A DNA stretch of 64,000 bases, taken from Melampsora larici-populina 98AG31 (taxonomy: Eukaryota; Basidiomycota; Pucciniomycetes; Pucciniales; Melampsoraceae). Below the pieces are notes generated by a model. The model was not told the origin of the DNA. It saw nothing but the letters and a program-made list of their open reading frames with translations, and did not search any database. Where the stretch lies: assembly GCF_000204055.1 (NCBI RefSeq), contig NW_006768817.1, positions 1 to 64,000 of the forward strand. The letters run 5' to 3'. The translations under genes and the position numbers were made by a program. Positions 22,099-34,528 of this stretch are shown here, piece after piece; positions within the stretch are counted from its first letter, which is position 1, and every line of letters starts with the position of its first letter.

Positions 22099-22615
22099 TG
22101 TATAAGAAGTCCACCACCTCAACTAATAATATTATTCGTTTCACATCAACATACTCACCCGTCTTCAAAATACACCTGCCTACTAACAAAATTTCACCAC
22201 CGTATCGAAATTCCACCACCCCAGCAATACGTAGCTAAATACCTACACCCACCACCCCTATTCAGTATTCTACCCACTCTCATCCTTGAAATCCACCCGC
22301 CGACTTCATGCTACCAAGGCACTTACCCCTAAACCTCACCACCCTAGACCTCGAAAATTCACCACCTCGGGTCTAAAAACCAAAAACCTCAACCCTACCT
22401 ACCTACCTACCCACCACACCTCACGACCCTATATTTACCCAACTCACCACCCTACCAACCCAACCCCATTCAAAATTCTACCACCCAATCCTCCCTACAC
22501 CTCAACCGGTCCACACCCCACAACCTCACACTTCCATTACCCACTTCTTCACACCCTTCACCAACATCGATTGAAAACGAATCGCTTTGTTAAGTACGGT
22601 TTCTCTCACTAAGTC
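22099..22615 (+). repeat. Left subterminal C-rich array
   Basis: Strongly strand-biased sequence in which CACCACC/CCACCACC words recur roughly every 30-60 bp (for example TTCACCACC and CTCACCACCCTA). The right subterminal region shows the same on the opposite strand. Probably transposase binding sites. The open frames here are a by-product of the bias. 22616-23265 shows no gene; it is the upstream region of the next gene. Confidence 0.7.
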
Positions 22616-23265
22616 ACATCCCAAAGCAGACATGGTATTTCTTTGCATCCTCTCCAGCACTCCACCACATCATGTAATCGACATCTCTACAACGAGAGGT
22701 GTTTTTCATGAATAACACCTCTCATCAAACAATTTCAAAGCCTTCTGATAAGTAATTTACAACTAGACAGCTCACGCGATCGAACCAACCAACTGCTTGG
22801 TCTAAGCAAATACCAGGCTTCAATCTTTTGCTTTGCCGATAGTCAGTGACGTGAGATAATGAAATCAGTCTGTTTGTGTTAGTGTTTGAAAGCATTTGAT
22901 TCGATTTCTCACAAGGTGTTGTAATTGATTCTTCATCGCAATGAACCAGCAACGCACGGCCATTCCCAACGGAAATGTTCATCTGTATCAATACATAATC
23001 TCCCTACTCACAGTACATACCCCACTAGTGTAACCTCACCCCTACCACGCTAGCGTAGCAAATGTACACTCCTTAAAAAAACACCATGTCTATCTTCTGA
23101 GTTTGCCAACCACTGTCAAACTTTCTTCATCTTCGTACCAACCCTCATATTCGTTACAAAAAGGTCTCACCTAGCTCCACCAATCAAAGAAAAAGACACC
23201 AATAGTTATCTTCTCATTTGTTAAATCTTTATCCGCAAGCCTCATCACTAATACTCCCCATCTAA

Positions 23266-25302
23266 ATGGTACCTCCCAGGTCCAAAAAGCGGAAGTCACC
23301 TAGCACCAGCACCCGTGGTATTCGGCAAAGGAAGAGCAGGCAGATTGATACTGAGCCAGGTACTTTCATTTCAATGCATTACATGCTCATTATTCTTCAC
23401 TGACACGCCCTATTAGACGACAAAGGACAATCTCCAGAATCTTCCGAGTACCAAGGTAAGGCAAACTTCATTGTTGACTGTGTGTGACTTACCTGATATC
23501 ATATCGAGACCCAGAGTCAGATCAATCCGATGACTCAGATCAATCCGATGACAAAGGTCAATATGACATAGAAGATGCACAGCCTGAAACCAAACCAGAC
23601 TCCAATGAAGGTACAGTTTGCCGTTCCCTCAGTGACCTGATGCCTGTTGAATGTCTTACCAATTTACTGTCACATCAGGCCAACCCACCAAGAAGAAGCG
23701 AAAGAGACGTACCAAGTCCAAGAAGACCTCTAACCCCCTGGCCAATCATGATGACCTTTTGCCTCCTGACCCCTCCTTGATCCCACTGGATGAAAACGGC
23801 TTGAAACTTCCCAAAACGCCCACAACCAAACCAACACTCCACAATTATAAAGAACTTGCCGATGAATGGAATTCAGAGGAGCTCAATCACTACCTCCAAT
23901 GCACCAAGGCTCTAGGCAACAGTCAAATACCCCCAGATATCCTCAATGAAGCCCGCGCTCTTGAAGACGAATTAGCTACAAGGATGAAAGTCTTAAGCCT
24001 TGCCGGTGGAGTTTCTTATGACACACTAAAATATGGAGTGTTAGTCATCCGTAACCTAACTAGTTTCATGACTCATCCTGATTGACGTGGACTTTTCATG
24101 CAGTCATCGCACGGTGCGGGATGATAACCGAAAGCCATACCACAATTTCCAAAAGTATAGTGTGGCAGCCACTGTCGACAACATCAGTAAGCTTAGCTCC
24201 ACTCAAACTCCCGATGTTGCTGAAACCCCTACGAGTTGCTCATTGAAAGGTTCAAATCTCAGTGCCTCAAACTGTGCAAAACCACGTCGACGAAGAAGAA
24301 ACAAAGGCACTCCTCGGCACCTACAACGACAGAGTATGCGCTATATGGCAAGAAATCAAGAATACTCCCGATGGAAAGGTGTTTGAAAACAACCTCTTCA
24401 ATCGTATTGCCCTAGTTATTTCAAATGACTCCGCCGACCTTGATGTGCATGAGCAGCTAAATGTCGAAGAAGAGGAGTATCTTCCCGCCTTTCACCGACT
24501 TGTTAATATCAAGAAAGTCAAAGATCACCTTGCTTTGAACCGGCACCCCAATGACAGTGCAAAGTACCAACAAAAAGGTGTTTGCCAAATCGAGTTAATA
24601 CATTCATCTGTGTGCACCAACAATTACTATTCATCATTGGCCAAGTTACTGACATATTTGAATTACTTGCAGCTTCAAGCTCGGCATACACTACCATCTC
24701 CTCGCCGCATCATGGACTCCCACCACAACAAATCCTTCCGCTGGGTGGTCTAAAGAGTTCAGCTCGGATCACGTATACCTGACCTCATTCTCCACACGAA
24801 ACCACCTTCTTGAGCGATTTGACCGGTTTGCCACCAGACGCCAACCTTCGAATATGCAGGGAAAGCAGCCAGGAGTAACTGTGAATGACCAGCTTCGGAA
24901 AGATTTTACAACTGCGTTGAATGGCCTTGTCTGTAAGGCGTCTGTGTTTTCTTCTTGCATCGTCTTCAAATCCATCATGGGCAACGGCCACATCTTGACA
25001 TCGCTTGTTTTGGTATTGTAGCCAGCCATCTCGAACATATCAAACCCAAATTGGTCAAACCTAGGGTCCATATCCATCCCAAAAAGGGACGATGTGATGT
25101 CCTACTCCGACAGATAACATTTCCTGACGAGATTCGTCTTGCGGTTCATCAGACCAATGATTCCAAGGTCACAGCTGAGATGATAGCAGCCGGCCCCGCA
25201 GCTATGATGAACAACCAAGAGTTGATGCGGACATGGTACCAAGATATCTTGGCCAGGCGCTATACCGTGATTCGCATCGACACAAAGAAACGTGAGGCAT
25301 GA
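23266..25302 (+). CDS. Intact eight-exon gene of unknown function in the KDZ element
   Basis: Exons: 23266-23359, 23417-23455, 23509-23610, 23679-24039, 24104-24186, 24263-24563, 24673-24932 and 25022-25302. All introns are GT-AG. The sum is 1,521 bases, giving 506 aa with no stop. The N-terminus is basic (PPRSKKRKSPSTSTRGIRQRK) and likely nuclear. An acidic Asp/Ser/Gln repeat (DQSDDSDQSDD) and a second basic patch (KKKRKRRTKSKK) follow. The centre (HRTVRDDNRKPYHNFQKYS, then YNDRVCAIWQEIK) faintly recalls an HMG-box-like arrangement, but I would not rely on that. The second half (FKLGIHYHLLAASW..., AGWSKEF) looks like a domain seen in many rust-specific multicopy proteins. Its first position in the element, upstream of the oxygenase on the same strand, suggests a DNA-binding partner; this is inference. 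Confidence 0.75.
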
Positions 25303-25674
25303 CCCATTTGGTTGGTTATCTTTCATTGACTTGAGCAATATACAGTCAAACTGATTCATTTCGTCGTTATTTTCATCTCTTTTCTAATATGCATGTGTTT
25401 AATTTTTGTGTTCATTTTCATGTTCTACTCAAGACCAATGCGGGTATGTAGAACGTCCGCGTGACACACTCAGATGTTAATTATCAATATCTGCTAGCAC
25501 CAACACAACGTGCGGAGGTCTAAGTGTGTGCTGAGCCTGGCCAGTGTTCAATATGAAGAACTAAAGTTGTGATGTGTACATGATGCGGCCATACATATGA
25601 TGATTACGGTTCTTGATGTAATAGTCAGTTTGTTCTGTTCGTATTCCCTTGTTTGGGGGTCACATCTGACCGGA

Positions 25675-25912
25675 TTAGGAGGCGAAACGTAGGAATCGAA
25701 CTAGGGAAACCCAAAGTGAGTAAAGGGGTTTCGATCTAAGGGTTTGATCCCCCTTTGGAAGACAGTATCACGTGACATGTCACAGACAGTTTAGGAAGCG
25801 AAGCGTATGATTTGAATAACGAAATCACCTTTTCAGTTAAGGGATTTACAATTAAGGGTTTACCGTTTGATAATGGTTTCAGAGAGCATCACACGCCATG
25901 TCACAATGGCTT
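25675..25912. repeat. Diverged tandem duplication upstream of the oxygenase gene
   Basis: Two ~125-bp copies, marked by TTAGGAGGCGAAACGTA / TTAGGAAGCGAAGCGTA and by GGTTT...GGGTTT words. They lie in the 1.4-kb spacer before the Tet-like gene and could hold its control elements. The rest of 25303-26666 holds no gene I can support, apart from a possible N-terminal extension of the next gene. Confidence 0.55.
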
Positions 25913-26666
25913 GGTCTTGACTACATATGCACATGTGATTTGTGCCTGTTGTAGCTTTAGCCTGGTCTCACCTTGATTTTCTGACGTGTCTCACGCATTG
26001 TGCCATATCAGATCATTTCTCGATGAGCTCTTTTCCCCTCTGTTGTCTTAAATATATAATATGTCATCCTCCAGCCACCTCGCTTCAGACTGTACCCATA
26101 TTCAGCACCCTCTTATTTCAATTTGTCCCTCTGTTGAATACATCGTTATTGTTCGTTCGAATTGGAATCATAACCAGCCTCTTAGTTTTTCACACAACTT
26201 CTCAAGCCTAGTCCAACTTCTTCCCACTCGACTCAAACTCTCATCCATTTTACCACACCTGCCAAGCGCGGACCTCCATTTCGTCGCGGACTCCTCATTC
26301 CATTGGAAACCTTCAATCAATTCGAGACTTTCAAGAAGGTTCGAATCAATCCTTACTCTATGCTTGAATGATACATCACCACTATCTGGTTGCTGGTGGA
26401 CTGGAGAAAAGATAGTGCTTGGAGATATCTGGGTGTGGTTTCCTAATGAGGGACGAAACACACCCAAAGTCTTCAGCACAAACCTTTTCTCCATTTCATG
26501 GGCACAGAACGTGGTGAGTATGTTCAACACGTTCTTTCATACCACAACAAGCTCACAATGTTTTGTTCTCCATCACTCTCATCTCCTCTTCGACAGTTCA
26601 CTTGTTTCATCCATCAACCTCATCTCTTCTACCCGCTCGACTGTCACAAGTGTTTTAAACTGCGTC

Positions 26667-27997
26667 ATGAGTCACAAACGACCATCGAAGAATCGGTCCT
26701 CGAGCAGCCGCAAGCACGGCAAGCGCCAAAGTAACGCCCGCACCAGAGTTCGCCCAAATTACGGTCCTGTCAATCATCTGAATCGCGATAAAGAACACCA
26801 AAAATCCTTTGACACCCTTTGCAAAGAAATAACCGAAACTTTTGGATTACCTAGCGATTGTCGATTATACTTCCTCAAGAAGTACGACATTAAGAATCTT
26901 CCCCAAACACCTCGCTTAAAAATTACACATCACAATTCAGTCCTCCTCGATGCTGACAGTTGGAAGGTCCTTCAAGTCATACGTTTCACTCGTTTCTCCG
27001 AAATGGATCAGGAAAAGATGGAAAAAATGGGATTTACCATCAAAACAATATACAAACACACTCTAGCGAGATCCACTGTCAAGATTAATCATGCGATGAA
27101 AGGGGTTGCAAACCCTGGCGAGATGTATTCTGCTGGATTTCGGGGTGACTCAGACAAAGGTCGCACAATGGGGAAGCTAATGGTCTTATTTAATGCCAGG
27201 TCTTATTTTCTATTGAACAAGATGATGTCAACTTTGTAGGTGTCACTGCGCTGAGTGCGAAGACTTCAAAAAGCGAGGAAGCCATTGCTGAGGATGAAGC
27301 CAGAATGCTTGACATGGCTCTTATTAACGATACACTCGCCGAGTGGATGTCCACCCTATGCATGAAAGCCTTTCAATCAAATCGCGACCTTGCTTTAGAA
27401 TTCACAATCCCATCTTTTTCCGATAAACAATGGGCTGATTCCCCAAACGCGAACGTGATCGCTTCTAGCATAGTGGTTACTCGAGATGGTTTCAACAACT
27501 TGCCTCATCCTGACTTCGATGCTACCCCATATGCGTATGGTCTCTTTTCCCAAATCGATCGCGAAACTGGAGAGCTTCACTGGGTGGAGATCTCTGATTA
27601 CCTGGGGGATATTGTTGGATGTTATTTCATCCTGGACCAATATCATGTTGAACTTTGTCTAGATGCATGTGACGGTGTGGTAGAGAGCTGCTGGGCCAGC
27701 GATGAACTTCACCACACATCTGCCTCAACAACCTATGATGAAGGCTGGACTCCGATTCGACCAAAGGATTCACCTATAACCCGTTTTGGTTGCTCCCTTC
27801 AAATCAACGCGGCGTTGCTTGGTCGCATTGCTGGATTACTCAAATTGAAGGAAGGGAAAACCGAGGAAGACTGGAAGAACTTCAAATACAATGTCGTTAA
27901 ATGCTATGAACAGGAAATACAAAACAAGCTGACAAAGATACACAATCCCGTTAAGCTGCACAAAACCAAGAAAACGAAGAGAAAATCCACTACTTGA
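26667..27997 (+). CDS. Tet-like 2OG-Fe(II) oxygenase (TET/JBP superfamily)
   Basis: Two exons, 26667-27159 and 27240-27997 (GT-AG, 80-bp intron), 1,251 bases, 416 aa, intact. A basic Ser/Arg/Lys N-terminus (HKRPSKNRSSSSRKHGKRQ) precedes the catalytic domain. Candidate iron ligands are H and D in NNLPHPDFDAT and a distal H in ASDELHHTSAS. A candidate 2-oxoglutarate-binding Arg is in ITRFGCSLQI. YGLFSQIDRETGEL and CYFILDQYHVELCLDACDGVVE match the rust Tet-like family as I know it. The C-terminus is Lys-rich. In known relatives the enzyme oxidises 5-methylcytosine in DNA to hydroxymethyl and higher forms. The frame stays open 202 codons further upstream (to 26061), but that part is low-complexity and contains a donor-like GTGAGT near 26513. 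I therefore take the ATG at 26667. Confidence 0.85.
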
Positions 27998-28588
27998 ATG
28001 TCATGTTATACTTTAGTTATTCCATACATGACTTGACTTGGGCCCTTTCCCAAATCTTCGATTTCATGTGACCTTGTCCGTTTGTTGGTTTGTTTGATGG
28101 TGGACTGTTTCCTTCTTTCGATGGAGTTGTGACATTTCACATATTGTCGGTTCTCATGTTACCCTTCAGTGTTCTTTTTGTCTTATGCTTGACTGTTTCT
28201 CTCTTTTGATGTACTTGTTGATTGGCTATTCGGTCTATTTCATGTCACTGTTGACCTTTCCATTCTCTACTTCACTTCTATTCGCCCTTCATGTAATGCA
28301 ATAAAAATGCGAAGTCACACTACTTGTCCCTGCAATCATTCGCTGCTTTCACTAAGGGAGATGAGATGAGCAGTTGGTTCTTCCACACTATGAGAACTGT
28401 CCGGAGTACGTATTACTTCCTTTCCTGATCACTTCCACACCGATTTTAAATCGGGGTCATTGAATTGATTATAACTTCGATATCATCTCAAGCATGTTTT
28501 GGATCTTTGCACGTTGGATACAGTGTTTGCTTTATCTCACACCTACAACTTATTGATCTCAGGAGCAAAAGTCATCGAGAATGAAAAT

Positions 28589-28705
28589 GCTTGAAGATTG
28601 TCAAGGCTTGTAAATGTTATGAAGGATACATTCATGAAAGAATATTATGAAGCTTGAAGTTTGACAAGGCTCGTAAATGTTATGATGGATACATTCATGA
28701 AAGAA
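28589..28705. repeat. Tandem 54-bp duplication
   Basis: Two copies (28589-28642 and 28652-28705), starting GCTTGAAG and ending TTCATGAAAGAA, differ at about five positions. Confidence 0.85.
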
Positions 28706-29251
28706 ATAACTATTTCGGCGGTACCTCTTCACCTTCTTACAACCACAGATACTCATTTATGATGTAGCAACATCATATCGGTCTCTTTGATAATGGGATT
28801 GATATGTTGTGACATCCAACTCGGCAGAGTTTGCGATGCTGGCTTTGGTCAGGTTGGTTAGACATTGTGCTGTGTGCCATAAAAGAACGGGATCATCAGA
28901 CTCACACTTGCAGAATTAGAAGCTGAGGTATCACAGTATACCTCACCTTCTAGATCACTTTGAGGGCACCGAGTGTGTTCAAGTAGGTACTATTGACGCA
29001 CTGATTATCAGGCTCTCATGTCCTTCAGCACTACAAATTGTAGTGCGTCACAACTCCATCACTCAATGTCTTGAGGTTAATGACACAGAGTCGTGGTAAG
29101 AGAAGGTGATCCAGGTAGTTGGACTAACTGAAACATTCATAAGCTGAATGTGTTGATCAGTTTAGAAATAGTTAGAATCAACACGTGAGGATATAAAAGC
29201 TTGCAGGATGGATGATGGAAGTTTATCTACTGAGCGGCCAAGGACATACGA

Positions 29252-29574
29252 GACAAAACACCATCTAATGGTGTTTTGTCTTGATGACGGCACATCACTA
29301 CCCACAATGTCCCTAATTGATGAACCAGACTTGACGGATGGTATGTTTGATGTTATAGTGATTACACCAAACCTTCAGGAATCATCACCAGGTCTCACAT
29401 AGAAGATTTAATTTGCTGCTGCTATGAGGTATGTCATAGCAGCAGAATTCAAAAGATACGCTCCAATCTATGATAACCACAAGATTTTACATGATCCTTC
29501 TTTCATTGCAGAATTCAAAAGATATGCTACAATTCATGTTCACCACAAGGATTTACATGATCCTTCTTTCATTT
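29252..29574. repeat. Two perfect hairpins and a 66-bp tandem duplication
   Basis: Hairpin one: GACAAAACACCAT with its complement, 3-base loop, 29252-29280. Hairpin two: CTGCTGCTATGA with its complement, 29416-29445. A 66-bp unit starting CAGAATTCAAAAGATA is repeated at 29443-29508 and 29509-29574. Just after it, 29600-29660 is a further AT-rich foldback (ATATACTATATAATC). Confidence 0.85.
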
Positions 29575-30033
29575 CTTGAAGTTTCACCATGGAGGCTTTC
29601 TGCTATATATATAGATTATATTAATAATCTCACATATACTATATAATCTATATAGTATATGTGGTTTCAACAACCAGATATGCAGCATCCACGGAATAGT
29701 GTGGCACCTGCATGGGAACTGCTCCCACCTCTTCACCGGAGTGCATCATCCAGATGGTTCCATTAGTATAATACACGCAAGTGATATTACACCTATACAA
29801 TTGAGCCATCACATAATTCTCTGCAATTGTAATGAGAGAACCTCAATCCATAAGGTTCCACCCTTTGGATGATGCAACGCACATGATCATAATGTGAATG
29901 GAACATGTATGGAGGAACTTTGTCAATACTACACCGTGACTTGTTTATTTTTACTTTGCGTGATCAAAGTGATGGACCAAAGTGGCTGTGACACACACCA
30001 CGTTATTTCCACATTTTGGAATACTCCAGTCAA

Positions 30034-30088
30034 AATAACATTCATAACATTCATAACATCAATAACATTCATAACATTCATAACATCA
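30034..30088. repeat. Minisatellite, 10-bp unit
   Basis: CATAACATTC-type units are repeated about five times. Confidence 0.9.
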
Positions 30089-31903
30089 TGCACAACATGA
30101 TTGTTCCATCAAATATCCTCATAAATGGCGGAATTATAGATAATTTAGGTATCATAATTGATTTATAATTACCACAATGGTGGCCTCAATCATTTATAAT
30201 AAAAAGGGTTTATAATCAAAAAGGGCAGCATACACCATATGACCTATGTAATACTTTTGATTATTGTGAACAAAAGTAATCACTATTATTCTAACACGTC
30301 ACTTCAATAAAGTTGTGATTGAATTTTAACACTCTACAATGTAATTATAAACAATATAGGTATTTTGGAAGAATCAAATCTACACAAATGGTGGTCTCAT
30401 TCATTTGATATAATAAAGGGCACCAGATCACCTATGTAATGTAAAACTTTTGCTTATTGACAACAACAGTACTCACAATGATTCAGTGATTGATTGTGAA
30501 CACCTGAATCCAACACATCACTTCAATGATGGTGGAAATGATACATAATTTAGGTAATATAAAAGATACATAATTACGCCAAATCTTTGTATTGAGAACA
30601 ACAGTAAGCATCATGATTAAAACATTTGATTGTGGTGAACAGCTGATTTCAACACATCACCCAACTAATGATGTGTTTGAATTGATACACCTGTTGAATT
30701 ATAGATGACTAGCATTCTAGCGGCGGGCGCCGCTGTTGTCAAACCAAACTCAACACATTCAGTCAAAAGAAAAGCAAGTATGAGTTGATCACTGGGCAAA
30801 ATGAGACTTGCTCAAGCATTATGGCATGCATCTTGTGAGGATAAATCAAACTTTGTGTAACACAGGTCACAAGGACTCAGAGACCACTTTGGTGATATGT
30901 GATTGCACAACCAGTATTGTGCCATATATTGATCTACCTTGGGAAATTAGTCATTGCATCAAGTGCTACAAAGCAATATAGAAGGTTATTATTGGCTTTG
31001 GGAATTGAGTGGGAACCAATCATCTCTAATAGTATTGAGAGATGCCTCCTGGTTCAGTATATTGCTCACAGAACTCACAGTTGAACATCTCAAGGGCTTT
31101 TGTAGTTTGCTGAGCTTGTTTCCCCTCCACATCCTTCCAATGATAAAGGGATGTCTGAAGAGCCATCATTTTATACCTCCTTTGATGATGATACATGATG
31201 GATTCTGGTTTTTATTCCAAGAATTGGTCTTTCATCCTTTGTATTTTTGACAAAAAATTAAGATAGATCAATCCGAGGATGGAATGAAGAGGGTCAGATG
31301 ATATAATGAATTGAAATACTCAAAGAACCAAATTCCAATTCTGATCTGCAGTCAATTTTGGAAAGGTTGGCAACTTTTGCCCACCAAATTTGAGCAAATT
31401 TGTGTGAAATTCTTTCCAAGCTTTGTACACATGACTGTACATCTTCAAACCTGAAATTCATTAGCAGAAGTGAACAGAACTTGTAGAATCCACCAATAAA
31501 TCCAAATTTCAAAGTATTAATGTTCAAGATGCTTCACCAATGGTTGTCATTGGTTTTTGAAGATTCTGAATTAAATTAAAATCTTTGAATTTGTTAAACA
31601 TATATCTAATTGGGATGATTCAGGGTTTTCAGGTGGAGAAGTTGCATCTGAAATTTTATGATCATTGGTATCTTGTCCATTCATTGTAGAACAACAAAAA
31701 AAGAGAATACATTTTCTCAACTGACAGCAGAAATGTTGTCAAACTTGTACTTTCAAATGTACTTATCACAATTTGAATTCAGAGTGGGGATATATCAAAT
31801 GTTAAACCATTTCAGATTGTGTCCCACTTGATTGCAAAACATTAATCAAAGTTGGGTAATTGATTACCTAGAAGAATCTCAATTCAGCAGGATCTCTAGT
31901 CAG

Positions 31904-32288
31904 TTAGAGCATTGCCACTGGGGCGTGCAAAATCCCAAATACAGGCTGTTTTCACGTCTTGTGGGAAAATATTCAAGCCACCGGAGCGTATAAACAGCAT
32001 GTATGGGTTACACAACGTCCAAATCTTGACCGGGAGAGTGCAACTCTGCACGGTGTACAAAAAGGCAAATATCACCAAAATCTGAAATATTGTCTGACCT
32101 ACCCTGTCATTTTGTATGAGACAAACGATCTTATGCTTGGATCAAAGGCGTAGACTGTTTGAACCTGTCAGTTTCTACACGGCCGCGATTTTGCCTACCT
32201 CCGCGCAAATTTGGCATACATGCTCAAACCTGTCAGCAGGACATCGTACAGAGCAGTTTTTTACACGCCAGCAGTGGAGATGCTCTAA
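31904..32288. mobile_element. MITE-like element, about 385 bp
   Basis: The ends are inverted: TTAGAGCATTGCCACTG on the left, and on the right the complement of TTAGAGCATCTCCACTG. Both are followed by GGCGTG and an A-run. The GAGCATCTCCA type of end and a TTA/TAA boundary resemble PIF/Harbinger MITEs. It has no coding capacity. Confidence 0.6.
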
Positions 32289-33179
32289 CAAATTATGTTC
32301 TGATGCAAAATGCATTATGAATGGCTTAAACCTTTGCCTCCACCTTAAATATGTCTTGGTAATGCTAATCCAAAGGTCTCTGGTCCAAGTGCTGGGACTT
32401 AAGCCGTAAGACACATTGAAATGCTGTTAACCTCCATGACAGATTGCAATTGTGATTGGGTCGATTTCTTCTTTTGAAACCTTATGATCTAAAGAAGGGA
32501 AGATAATAATTGTGAAGATCAAAGAAATGGACAAAATCGTGATTGGTAAAGTGAGTATGAGTACCTAACCTATGATCAGATGAATGACATTTTGGCTGAA
32601 TGGTTCAAATTGAGTTACTTTGTTGTTGTTACGCTTGAAGCAGTGATGAACCACTTTCATACAATACAATACAATGACCTCAAAGGCGGAATTAGTCCAA
32701 TTAAAATAGTATCCTTCAACTTCAAATCACTCAATGAAAATCAATTGGTTTATTACATCTTATTACTCATTGTCTCATTCGGAGCTTCTGATAATCAACT
32801 TGATGCCACAAATCAATTTCAATCTTCAATAAATCAAGCCAAAGACAAAGAAGTTTGGCTGAGTTAAACAATCACATCAAACCTATGATATGGTCAGAAA
32901 TTGATCAAATATCTAATTCATACCTTACGATTAGTTTACACATGCACTCATCACAACTGTCTAGAATCTTCCATCTCCACGACAGCCAATTATCTTAATC
33001 TGTTTAGTTGCTTTGTCACTTACACTTTTACTGTTAATTCTCAATCTAATATTGAACAAGTATGGGAGTCAATCAAAGCTTTGAACCATTATTGTTTCAT
33101 TAAGATGACGTCTAATTTGACTGCTGACTGATTGTAGATCTAGATCAGGTTGGTTTGAATATGCCAAGGGATTGAAGGT

Positions 33180-33545
33180 GATCTGAAGAGGAATGGTTCG
33201 ATTGCAGTGTATTGATTGGACCCAATAGGCAGCAGCTAATTCAACAGATCCGATTTCAATTTAGGTTCTATATCATCTTCAATTGGTTGTAGATGACGAT
33301 AGACATACCTACTTATAATCATTAATTATCTGTCACCAAATGAAGTGGTAGTTCCTCTCTCATTTAATCAACCAATTGTTATGAAATCTTTTTCCGCTAA
33401 ATCAATTCCAGCTTCTTCATATTCTGAACCTGCTGCCATACATCCACCTGGAAATGCCGAATGTGATGGCCAATCTTGTCTGATCTTGTTGATCTTTTTA
33501 TCAATAAAATTTAGGCTTTTGAAGTCTGAATCCATGATTTTGAGA
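33180..33545 (-). pseudogene. Nudix hydrolase (CoA-diphosphatase-like) pseudogene
   Basis: A minus-strand reading gives WPSHSAFPGG, then EYEEAGIDLAEKDF, IGWLNERGTTTSFG, a stop, LMIISRYVY and, after a frameshift, SDSVELAAAYW. These blocks match, in order, the start of the Nudix region (FPGG), its end (E-E-x-G-I-D-L), and the downstream part of eukaryotic CoA pyrophosphatases. The middle of the Nudix box (the RE part) is deleted, a stop lies at the end of the FGDR block, and at least one frameshift follows. It is clearly dead, and is probably a fragment of a host metabolic gene caught in the element. The surrounding 32289-34528 holds no other gene I can support. Confidence 0.6.
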
Positions 33546-34528
33546 AAAATCTAATTAAAGTTGTATGTACACATGGATTCAAATCATTAATTGGAATTGC
33601 AACTTTAGGTTGAGATTGATTTTCTTGAATTTGATTCAAATTTGATTCTATGGGATTTTAAGTTTTTCTGAATCTAACATTGAATTGATTGAAGAAGATG
33701 GAGGATGGTGATTGAGGTGAACTTGATGATAGACTGGTAGGTGGTGAAATCAGGTTTAATTTGAATAACTATTTTCAGAAAACAAGATTTAATGTTAGAT
33801 CTATTGTCAAAAAAAATATTAAAAGTCATAGCTAACTAATAGCCACACTTGCTATTTCAGTTATACCATCATATCGAGGTGGTCCCACTAATGGAGTTGG
33901 ATTACCAATTCCTTGATTATTGATCAGTTTTATTTTTTGTTGTTGTTGGTATCACTAATGAAGATAGTTTGAGTTGAATTTATAGATAAAAATCCTTGAA
34001 GTGATTCTATCAAATGATTTGTGATGCTTAAGCTTGAGTCAACTCTCCTACAAAACAAACAGATAGAAAGGAAGGATGAGTTTCATTGTTCAAAATCAAA
34101 ATATGCAATTAATAATTGTACCAATTTTGATTTAGTATAAATTGGATGTGGCGGTAAGATATGATCAGATGGTCAAATTTCCAACAAAGTTATAGTTGAT
34201 TCAGTTGAAGAATGACAATTTCATGGTAAACTAAAGTTGTGAAATCAAAAGATCCAGGTTGCGATGATTAAGAATCCTTTGATTGATCTTCTTTAACTTA
34301 AGTTTACCTAGTAATGTTTTAGTCAAAGTTAATAAGATAAGCTCGGTCTACTGATCATGGTGATTACTCGGTTTTTCTGGTTGATTCATCTTGTCCTCAA
34401 TTGACTCGGTCGGTTTAACTATGTGAAGGCGACAATGGTCAGTCTTCTTGATAGGAGATTTTCATGGAGATCATACTTTTGATCAATAGATATCCAATAG
34501 TTCATTATGGACTTACTTTATCAGCAAA

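Larger units (their letters stand above)
27998..31903. other. Long spacer of the KDZ element; no gene recognised
   Basis: AT-rich sequence after the oxygenase. It contains the duplications and hairpins listed separately. At 30120-30700 there are several diverged copies of a block with ATGGTGG-CTCA-TCATTT-ATAATAAA and CACCTATGTAATG, an eroded tandem array. Short open frames at 30899-31250 lack domains. Confidence 0.5.

Noticed and set aside
22286..22612. His/Pro/Thr-rich open frames
   Set aside because: Result of the strand-biased CCACC subterminal array.
24769..25077. Minus-strand frame of 102 codons
   Set aside because: Overlaps exons 7-8 of the intact 506-aa plus-strand gene.
29252..29280. 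Hairpin considered as a transcription terminator
   Set aside because: Stem-loop terminators are a bacterial feature; in a fungal genome I list it only as a repeat.
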